From: a virus
Length of the DNA: 23,071 nucleotides
IMG/VR virus record: IMGVR_UViG_3300042878_001581
Coordinates: 1-23,071 of that record
Direction: 5' to 3' (one strand)
Positions 17,701 through 23,071 of this stretch are shown piece by piece. The notes under the pieces are model-generated. The model did not search any database, was not told the DNA's origin, and saw only the letters and a program-made list of their open reading frames with translations. Both the position numbers and the translations under genes were made by a program. Position 1 is the stretch's first letter, and each line of letters begins with the position of its first letter.

Positions 17701-19493
17701 TGAGAACACTCGCAAGCCTGACATTCAGGATAGGTTATCATTGGTAGTCTAATCGTATAATCTTTCTTATTGCAATTAATATTTAACGCTTTGCAAATCC
17801 ATCTGAACGGGTAAACTTTAATAATTGGTATTCTAGTACCACAAATCCAACATATTACTTGAATAACTAAATTATATAGAAAAATTAATATGTGAGCAAC
17901 AGTTAACGTAATTAACGCAACTGGTTGTATTACAGTAAAAATTATTGAAAATAAAAAGAATAGGAAATCAAAATTCCTAAACCCGTCATTAACAGGAAAC
18001 TTATTTACACTATCTTCACAATCTTGGCTGTCAATTTCTTTAATACCAATAAATTTACCATTCCCTCTACCCTTTTTAAATTGGTCAATTAACGAAGACA
18101 CAGTGTAAACTCTGTTATATTGAAATTCATAGAACGTGTCTTCACAATCAATAATCTCATTAAGTCTGTCAATTCTTGATTGTCCTATAAATCCGTTAGT
18201 ATATCCACTCCATACCAACCCAAAATAATATGAACTTTGTTGCTGTCTTTTTTCATTAGTATTAACTAAAGGAAATAACACTGATGGAGATGGGTCGGAG
18301 GATGGAGAAGTTCCCCACCCATACTCTTTAACGTTTGGAACCAAATAATAAGGCCTTCTTGTTTGTAAGGTTAAATCGTTTGGCTGAGACCATTTAATCT
18401 TAAATCGATATTTTGATTTAGTTGGTATTCCGACAGCTGGGTCATTTGAAAGTACTTTTTCCCCAAATTCGTTGGTAATGAAATAATCCAAATTCATTGG
18501 TAATTCGATTAACCACGTTCCACTACCGTCAATAACATTACCCGATTGTTCTAATTCATATTCTTCTAAAATAGGATTTCCATCTTCGTCTTGTTGGATT
18601 GTTTGTCTAATTGCCAATATTTGACCTGGAGACGTAGTTAAAGAACATAAGTTTCCCATATTATCTCTTGGTCTAGCATTAGCCCTTAACCTAAAACTAT
18701 CCGCTGTTGAAAACATTGAACCCATAAACACAGAGGTTGGTTGGATGTCCACGTTCGCATCATCTCTTAAATCAAAGTCTAATCTGTTTACTGCAATTTC
18801 ACAGACTGTTGGGTCACCCCATAAAGGAGATATGTCAACATTTTTAGTTAGATTAATTATTTGAGGTAATGAATTTAAATCTGTTGACGACCTGAATCTA
18901 CTGCCCGCAACTTGAGCTTCACTCGCAAGACCAATTCTTATTAAATCTTGTGGTGTTAATGAAAACTCACCAATGTCCGATAAATCAACATCCATAACAA
19001 TATTTTGTTCCCCTAAAGGAACTCCCATTATCATGTAATCACCACTCTCATTTGTCTTAGCTGTATATCTATAATACGTATCAAAAATTTCAACCGCGGT
19101 TGTATCTATTAACACGTCAGACCTTGTCGGTAATGTCCCCGTTGCCGAGTGAGTGGAATAAGAATTTTCGTATGGTAAAAGATTATATCTAAACCCATCT
19201 TCATTTTTATCACTTGGAGACTTGTAAGGGTATATACTTGAAATTAATGGGTTTGACTCATCTATTGGAGTAACAGGTATAAATACAGATACTCGAGCAT
19301 TAGGTAACCCTAAACCATTATTAGCGGTTACCCTACCGACAAGAACACCATAATCCGCACAACTTCTTGTGTAAACATCAGATTGTTGTATCTTTAACGA
19401 TAAAATTTCCAAAAACTCAAAGTCTTGGTCTAACTGTATATTAATCGTTTTGTTAGCCCCGAGTTCAGTTTTTATTCTATATGATTGACCCAT
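14727..19493 (-). CDS. Giant baseplate/tail protein with N-terminal regulatory-like beta sandwich and a central membrane-like hairpin
   Basis: This is the largest gene, 1588 residues. Residues ~48-72 (YGVLVGRVTANNGLGLPNAR onward) with ~148-170 (NESGDYMIMGVPLGEQNIV) match the two halves of a carboxypeptidase-regulatory-like beta sandwich, split by a ~75-residue insertion. Residues ~507-552 form two adjacent very hydrophobic segments (FDFLFFLFSIIFTVIQP and VAHILIFLYNLVIQV). Cysteines follow at about 548, 551, 567, 574, 591, 594 and 596, including C-W-I-C and C-Q-A-C-E-C. The remaining ~1000 residues are polar and beta-rich, ending near FQFYFGVVKGQSALDRF. Lying directly after gp6, it takes the place T4 gives gp7, but homology is not evident. 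The membrane hairpin and possible metal site are unusual for a baseplate component. Confidence 0.8.
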   Translation of the reverse strand: MGQSYRIKTELGANKTINIQLDQDFEFLEILSLKIQQSDVYTRSCADYGVLVGRVTANNGLGLPNARVSVFIPVTPIDESNPLISSIYPYKSPSDKNEDGFRYNLLPYENSYSTHSATGTLPTRSDVLIDTTAVEIFDTYYRYTAKTNESGDYMIMGVPLGEQNIVMDVDLSDIGEFSLTPQDLIRIGLASEAQVAGSRFRSSTDLNSLPQIINLTKNVDISPLWGDPTVCEIAVNRLDFDLRDDANVDIQPTSVFMGSMFSTADSFRLRANARPRDNMGNLCSLTTSPGQILAIRQTIQQDEDGNPILEEYELEQSGNVIDGSGTWLIELPMNLDYFITNEFGEKVLSNDPAVGIPTKSKYRFKIKWSQPNDLTLQTRRPYYLVPNVKEYGWGTSPSSDPSPSVLFPLVNTNEKRQQQSSYYFGLVWSGYTNGFIGQSRIDRLNEIIDCEDTFYEFQYNRVYTVSSLIDQFKKGRGNGKFIGIKEIDSQDCEDSVNKFPVNDGFRNFDFLFFLFSIIFTVIQPVALITLTVAHILIFLYNLVIQVICWICGTRIPIIKVYPFRWICKALNINCNKKDYTIRLPMITYPECQACECSQNLKTSRNAGQNETGSGILSYVSSPDSYYDLLASVKFSADTENGDDLSIMNSEAIAGMGLQQYIGDTTRYKIPLSQELISRTVLSTDLPIGERINIFNNRSSYFNGENKIKLTFAKDNNLGKYHYDNTITVLCQEQFEAGDLLTFVNLSATTDTNYLYSASTADGIITGISGETYNGSGATYVDISYATTQTTNIVTPVRYVLPYGSEETNYKFPSDVEYYQVVTAITVSDAAKIWNKNTTQSFGDILYANSQTLRYVYVDSNFLRSSKWEIETTENISPYEYFTDGGSQYILVLQRGVDPYSPKYANEYSLGNLFGTNENDPNWTFTANTRINIPIQKVNQSSPTIQNYNQDEMYFQSYFFKPGTTTTPTAGQSFTGFTTTNTAYYGLLDSTTATRPNKTTISSGKVITITSNGFYTSNESASKYDLSEDVSGAAFISSNNFNILKLSNPFFNELGYSYYTKTFFSTNPTMTISNDVKNILRTDRLPSSDGLDGSSFINNPSLLQQNNNFSVYLINTDSEDITSDAFSTGAQTITPDLEGLPNEITVIESFNCESMVGLDCYTGFGDNFTINQQCTTKDAVEGGCYMFLRRPLLDLGKDISNFGEWGFRFRFFYGLCRGVLSQSFMNNWINGSLYMFPLQVNTYYDSKNKPEYPRFANEVVYFNMDSNNFYYRSSPWSDSLNKFIGKRTGNVGTLNDLNLLFPTTIINLGMKDYFYSEITFDSSTKGYIIPNIDSTSYGDTSDLVNLFVISRITDNSFLSNIIPLGDNSLNQLFSRPERRIDGDLAQLMSINSEIGNVNFSPEYYNIRPGAINPTNILGTSEDPIMAVWFSSTTQDLQTKDYLTPGRINFRGSDNVGYYPYPYGIKSQLVPFYQWKLNPDSSTIFGNQLNDWATTPQDIIQNNYQGLDRSTTNTKYFLNGTSIANDLTARGYIYSVDGNVTSYPTVGGKYTSTPQTSSRFLVGAPFQFYFGVVKGQSALDRFKTKYSLDE

Positions 19494-19506
19494 GTAATGT
19501 CTTTAA

Positions 19507-19521
19507 TTTATAAATAGTTTA
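19507..19521 (-). promoter_or_regulatory. Repeated motif TAAACTATTTATAAA, candidate late promoter
   Basis: This is the second exact copy of the 15-mer, in the 96-bp gap before the 1588-codon gene and 13 bp upstream of its ATG. Here the continuation TATAAATT matches the T4 late consensus TATAAATA at seven of eight positions. The rest of the gap (19522-19589) is A/T-rich with only weak A/T-only inverted repeats. Confidence 0.5.
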
Positions 19522-19589
19522 TGTGTTAATTTTAAAGTATAAACACACTCTTTTAAAATTATAAACTAAACGATTCGAGAATAAACCTA

Positions 19590-21428
19590 TTAAGAGAAGG
19601 TAACTGATTGGAAATTTTTAACCGAAACTCTAATGTCTTTGTTTGGATAACGAATTTGATATACTTGTGAGGGTTGAGCAAATACCGTATCATCAACAGG
19701 AGCAATTTCTTTAGTTTCAGGATTTGAATATTCCATTGAGGTTTCTGCTGAAGAATACTGACCACCCACATTATTGTAAACATTAATTCCTGCAACAGTT
19801 AATACCCCATTTTGATTTTGGATAATACTTCTTAATTCAGAAAGATATACGTTTTGACCTAATTCCCTTACTTGTGGGTTAAAGTACGCCGAAATCTTAT
19901 CAACAACATCTGTAATAACTTGTCCTGAGTTTTGAGCAGAATCTAATACAATTTGAACATCAATGCTAAGGTCAATAACCTCAGCGGTTAAGATTGAAAT
20001 GTAGTCATTCATCATTCTATAATTTGATAGGTATGTTGCAACATTTTGTCTCAAAGTGTCAGAAACAATATTGGTTAATTTACCTGAAGTGTCGTAAGAT
20101 AATAACTGAATTAATATTTTGTTATTATTTTCAGTTATTGAAACTTTTGCAGGTGCTCCAAATTCTGATGGCATATTTCTGATTATAGACTCATAGTCTT
20201 GAACTGTAACCGCTCTTTTCTGAGCCGAGAAGTTAAATGAGACGTAGTTTCTAATTTCTTCTAAAGACGGGAGACCTGCTCCACCAATTGCCGCAGTTAC
20301 GTTGGTACACCTTAATGAGTTAACTACCGAAGAATTTGTTAATTCTGAAGGACCGTTAACATAGAACGATACTGTACCAATTTGATTAATTACATTGGTA
20401 CCTAAGTTTGTTGCCAAACCACCACCTACTCTGTACTGAACAAATAGTGTTGAGTTTGGAGTTAATGCTGAACCTAATGAGAAATTGTTTGAATATCTTT
20501 GTAAGTCTAATGTAGTTCCTAATGTTGTGAATTGATTTAAAGCATCTTGAGCTGTATTGGTACCACCTCCAAATGTCATCTTCTTAAACCCTTCAGGGGT
20601 ATACTCACTAATGTACCTATCTTGAGTTTGAATATATCTACCAACTTTAATTCCTGGTTGGTCCGACACCTTTGTTGGGTCCTCTATGAATACTCTATCT
20701 TCAGCCAAAGCGTCAACTTCATACCATCTATTTGAAACACCTAAGAACTCAGCACTTGTTGGTATGTTAGTATATTCGGTACCACTTTTAAGTAATACAC
20801 TGGTGATACCTAAAACATTTTTTTCAGGTAAGAATAATTCGAAAAATGGTCTAACATCATTTGGACTAATAACTCTTTTGAATACTTTAGTTATACCATT
20901 GACCACCAGTTCTCGTTTAGTAATTGTATAATTAATTAAAACATTATTGGCGTTGAAATTAGGTATTTTTAATCTATTTGGAAAACCTTGAGCATTGTAT
21001 GGTGAAGTAAAATCAATATCATATATGTTTTCAAATACAATACCTGCACCAGTTACTTGTGAACCTCTTGTTAATGTACCCAAATATCTTTCGTCTTCTT
21101 TATCTCCAAATGCCGGTACAGTAATTGAGAAGTCGACAAGAGCAACTGAAGGTCTTTGCCCCGGTAATTTTAGGCCATAGGTTCTTGCTATGTTATAAAT
21201 TGAAGACCTTTGTTGGGCGTATTGAAGGACTGTCTCTTGAATACTTCTATCGATATGGTAATGTAAGTTATCGGCTACGGCTGCATTCAAATCTAAAAAG
21301 ACCGAAAATACCGATGCGTCATTAAAATCCTGTATAAGTTCAGGGTAATATGTTCTCACATAATTTAGTAATTCAGTTCTTATACCCTGATAATCTCTGG
21401 TTGTATACGATATTTTACGATTTGCCAT
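19590..21428 (-). CDS. Baseplate wedge protein, gp6 / baseplate J-like
   Basis: The 612-residue protein is close to the ~660 residues of T4 gp6. The N-terminus shows the family pattern: RTELLNYVRTYYPELIQDFN, then DASVFSVFLDLNAAVADNLHYHIDRSIQET, then a tA-x-x-R-x-S-x-x-x-x-A-x-x-x-G-x stretch (QQRSSIYNIARTYGLKLPG). This is the hallmark of baseplate J/gp6 wedge proteins, which dimerise and connect wedges around the hub. The C-terminal half includes SLEEIRNYVSFNFSAQKRAV and VQDYESIIRNMPSEFGAPAK, also typical of this family. It follows the gp25-like gene by five bases, matching the usual gp25-gp6 wedge pairing in contractile tails. No signal peptide. Confident in family, less so in detailed orthology to T4 gene 6. 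Confidence 0.88.
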   Translation of the reverse strand: MANRKISYTTRDYQGIRTELLNYVRTYYPELIQDFNDASVFSVFLDLNAAVADNLHYHIDRSIQETVLQYAQQRSSIYNIARTYGLKLPGQRPSVALVDFSITVPAFGDKEDERYLGTLTRGSQVTGAGIVFENIYDIDFTSPYNAQGFPNRLKIPNFNANNVLINYTITKRELVVNGITKVFKRVISPNDVRPFFELFLPEKNVLGITSVLLKSGTEYTNIPTSAEFLGVSNRWYEVDALAEDRVFIEDPTKVSDQPGIKVGRYIQTQDRYISEYTPEGFKKMTFGGGTNTAQDALNQFTTLGTTLDLQRYSNNFSLGSALTPNSTLFVQYRVGGGLATNLGTNVINQIGTVSFYVNGPSELTNSSVVNSLRCTNVTAAIGGAGLPSLEEIRNYVSFNFSAQKRAVTVQDYESIIRNMPSEFGAPAKVSITENNNKILIQLLSYDTSGKLTNIVSDTLRQNVATYLSNYRMMNDYISILTAEVIDLSIDVQIVLDSAQNSGQVITDVVDKISAYFNPQVRELGQNVYLSELRSIIQNQNGVLTVAGINVYNNVGGQYSSAETSMEYSNPETKEIAPVDDTVFAQPSQVYQIRYPNKDIRVSVKNFQSVTFS

Positions 21429-21433
21429 CTATA

Positions 21434-21904
21434 TTAAATATTAATAATAACAAAATCACTCTGAGCAAATGTGTTACTATCTACTGAGTAATCTATTTTA
21501 ATTTTTGCAGTGTATTCTGAAGTCCCTTTTCCAGGAAACCTATAAATTGGTGACTCACTAGTCCCTACTATATTTTGTCCTTCCGCAATATCCACTTCTT
21601 CCATTGGGTCTGCGGGTGTGATTGAGATATTATTTAATAGTAAATTTGGCATGTATCTTGATACCGCTTCTCTGATATCAGATTGAATAGCATCAAATGT
21701 AAGACCATCAAAAGGTTCAAATAAAAATTCATATAATCTTGTTCCAAAATCAGGTAAGTAATATCTTGTTCCCTTTCTGGTTAATAATAAGTGAACTAAA
21801 TCCGCTTTAATCTGTTGAGCCTCAAACTCTGTTAATTGTAAGTAATCCCCTCTTTTAGAATCTCTAAAAGGAAAATTAATACCATATGTAGTTCCATCTG
21901 CCAT
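21434..21904 (-). CDS. Baseplate wedge protein, gp25-like
   Basis: The 156-residue protein is slightly longer than T4 gp25 (132). The core pattern is clear: LLLTRKGTRYYLPDFGTRLY followed by EFLFEPFDGLTF and DIREAVSRYMP. This is the conserved gpW/gp25 signature, in which a Lys-Gly-x-Arg loop, Pro-x-FG-x-x-L and E-P lie in order. gp25 proteins join the inner baseplate to the first sheath ring and are needed to trigger contraction. I start at ATG 21904 (MADGTTYGINFPF). A GTG 42 bases upstream would place the hairpin and promoter-like motif inside the gene and add a segment without family similarity. The nearest purine-rich run (GAGGG) is ~17 bp from the ATG, too far for a normal Shine-Dalgarno. 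Confidence 0.9.
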   Translation of the reverse strand: MADGTTYGINFPFRDSKRGDYLQLTEFEAQQIKADLVHLLLTRKGTRYYLPDFGTRLYEFLFEPFDGLTFDAIQSDIREAVSRYMPNLLLNNISITPADPMEEVDIAEGQNIVGTSESPIYRFPGKGTSEYTAKIKIDYSVDSNTFAQSDFVIINI

Positions 21905-21906
21905 AA

Positions 21907-21943
21907 CTATAAATATAATACCCTCGTTTTTCCTTATAAATAG
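21907..21943 (-). promoter_or_regulatory. Two TATTTATA-type elements upstream of gp25, candidate late promoter
   Basis: On the minus strand CTATTTATAA (21943-21934) lies immediately downstream of the nrdA terminator stem, and TATTTATAG (21915-21907) lies a few bases before the ATG. The first shares ten bases with the 15-mer found before the 302- and 1588-codon genes. Standing between a terminator and the first gene of the structural operon, it is in the right place for a promoter. Activity is inference. Confidence 0.45.
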
Positions 21944-21950
21944 CACAAAA

Positions 21951-21982
21951 TAAATAATCCCGATGTTGGTCGGGATTATTTA
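21951..21982 (-). terminator. Intrinsic terminator after nrdA, probably bidirectional
   Basis: The sequence forms a perfect 13-bp stem (left arm TAAATAATCCCGA, 21951-21963; right arm 21970-21982) with a six-base loop TGTTGG. A/T pairs extend it to 17 bp (21947-21986). The GC core CCCGA/TCGGG is flanked by A and T runs on the two sides, so it can end transcripts in either direction. It begins five bases past the nrdA stop codon and separates the nucleotide-metabolism transcript from the structural operon. Confidence 0.88.
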
Positions 21983-21987
21983 TTTTA

Positions 21988-23071
21988 TTAAGATGAACAA
22001 CCGAAACACTCGATTTCAATACCCTCAGGTTTTGGTGGTAAATTCATATTGGTGTAATCTATCTTCGGAGTTTCCACCGTTTGTTTTGGTTTCTGTACTT
22101 TAGATAAATCAACCGCTAAGTGTTTTGCTCCTGTTGAAATCGCCTTTGTTCTAACATAGTAACATAATGTCTTTAAACCTTTTTCCCACGAGTGAAAATG
22201 TGATGATGTGATTTTAGACAACGTAGGATTACTCATATAGATGTTCATAGATTGTGATTGGTCTATAAACGGAGCTCTGTCCGCCGCCATATCAATCAAT
22301 TCTCTTTGTGAAATTTCCCAAATCGTTTTGTATTTTGGAATCAAGTGTTCAATTCTCTTAACCTTCTTATTGTAATTTCTATCTTCAGGGTCAAGGTATT
22401 GATTAAAGTTAATGTTTTGAATTGAACCTTCGTTCACAATGATTTCATTTTTCAAATCTTCACACCATACCCCTATTTTTTCAAAATCATTAATTAAGTA
22501 TTTGTTAACAATCATGATTTCACCACCAACAACTCTTCTGTTAAATAACGCTGAGTGAGCGGGTTCTGTCATTTCAAATGAACCTGTAATCTTAGCTGAA
22601 GACGCAACTGGCATCTGAGCCGTGAATAGTGAGTTACAAACTCCATATTCTTTTACGTCATTTTTTAAAGTTACCCAATCCAAAAATAATTCAGATTCAT
22701 TTAATCCCCACATATCAAATTGGAAAATACCTTTAGACATTGGTGACCCTTCAAAGAATTTATACGGTTTTCTAATACCTTTTTTACACAAGTCGTTACT
22801 TTCAGTGATAGCCGCGAAGTAGATAGCTTCGAATATATTTTTGTTTAAAATTTTTGCCTCTTCAGATGTGAAAATGTAATCCATTAAATAGAATACATCT
22901 GCTAACCCTTGAGTACCAATCGCAATTGCTCTTTGTTCAAGTCCGCCCTTCAAACCTTTTTCAGTTGAATAGTTGTTCTTATCAATAACGTTGTTCAACG
23001 CTCTAACCGCTCTTCTAACTTCTTCAATTAATAATTTGTAATCAAATTTACCATCAACAATAAAGTTTTTC
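21988..23071 (-). CDS. nrdA: Ribonucleoside-diphosphate reductase class Ia, large (alpha) subunit, 5' part beyond the right edge
   Basis: This partial gene gives the last ~360 residues of an enzyme usually ~750-800 long; the frame is open to the edge. It reduces ribonucleoside diphosphates to deoxyribonucleotides with an NrdB radical subunit, supplying phage DNA synthesis. Visible family segments in order are EEVRRAVRALNNVIDKN, IAIGTQGLADVFYLMDY, EGSPMSKGIFQFDMW, AQMPVASSAKITGSFE, FIDQSQSMNIYMSNPT, and YYVRTKAIS, which holds the Tyr-Tyr pair of the radical-transfer path (equivalent to E. coli Tyr730-Tyr731). The C-terminus CFGCSS carries the redox-active Cys pair that re-reduces the active site. 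The catalytic NxCxE region lies off-window. The TTG at 22998 is internal, since the conserved frame continues upstream of it. Confidence 0.95.
   Translation of the reverse strand, partial: KNFIVDGKFDYKLLIEEVRRAVRALNNVIDKNNYSTEKGLKGGLEQRAIAIGTQGLADVFYLMDYIFTSEEAKILNKNIFEAIYFAAITESNDLCKKGIRKPYKFFEGSPMSKGIFQFDMWGLNESELFLDWVTLKNDVKEYGVCNSLFTAQMPVASSAKITGSFEMTEPAHSALFNRRVVGGEIMIVNKYLINDFEKIGVWCEDLKNEIIVNEGSIQNINFNQYLDPEDRNYNKKVKRIEHLIPKYKTIWEISQRELIDMAADRAPFIDQSQSMNIYMSNPTLSKITSSHFHSWEKGLKTLCYYVRTKAISTGAKHLAVDLSKVQKPKQTVETPKIDYTNMNLPPKPEGIEIECFGCSS

Noticed and set aside
19528-19560. Terminator between the gp6-like and 1588-codon genes
   Set aside because: The 9-bp stem is A/T only with a 15-base loop and no T-tract follows in the minus direction.
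21905-21946. Upstream GTG start for the gp25-like gene
   Set aside because: It would put the promoter-like motif inside the gene and add residues without family similarity; the ATG at 21904 gives the typical N-terminus.
22996-22998. TTG as the start of nrdA
   Set aside because: The conserved NrdA reading frame continues upstream to the window edge, so the gene is truncated by the window rather than starting here.

Overview
This AT-rich window is most simply read as part of a large contractile-tailed (T4-like) phage genome. Every convincing gene is on the minus strand, so transcription runs from right to left. The right edge carries the 3' part of a class Ia ribonucleotide reductase large subunit (nrdA), a typical nucleotide gene of large T4-like phages. 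After a strong hairpin terminator comes a virion-structure operon that opens with two recognisable baseplate wedge proteins: a gp25-like protein and a gp6/baseplate-J-like protein.

Next are large, closely packed and mostly unrecognised structural genes: 1588, 563, 276, 362, 302 and 995 codons. Several overlap by 1-14 nt (TAATG and ATGA-type junctions), as expected of a co-transcribed assembly module. Three domains can be seen. The 1588-residue protein starts with a carboxypeptidase-regulatory-like beta sandwich and has a two-helix hydrophobic hairpin followed by clustered cysteines in its middle. The 362-residue protein has a PKD-like segment. The 995-residue protein carries a K-G-T motif resembling P2 gpI-type tail proteins.

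The left third (1-7196) is an adhesin-like cassette: a protein with seven SprB-like repeats, a small 112-residue protein, a protein with a ~266-residue Thr/Pro-rich stalk, and a collagen-like protein that runs off the left edge after at least 232 uninterrupted Gly-X-Y triplets without a proline. None begins with a signal peptide, which fits virion parts assembled in the cytoplasm (tail fibres, whiskers or decorations) better than secreted cell-surface adhesins.

The likely host is a member of Bacteroidota. SprB repeats are typical of the Flavobacteriia gliding adhesin, start codons lack Shine-Dalgarno sequences and instead have A/T-rich leaders, and the DNA is AT-rich. This is inference, with no host marker gene in view. 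A repeated intergenic motif (minus strand TAAACTATTTATAAA) lies 13-14 bp before two start codons, and a shorter form lies just after the nrdA terminator; it is a candidate phage late promoter. I saw no tRNA, CRISPR array, integrase or insertion sequence. No stretch over about 110 bp lacks a gene.
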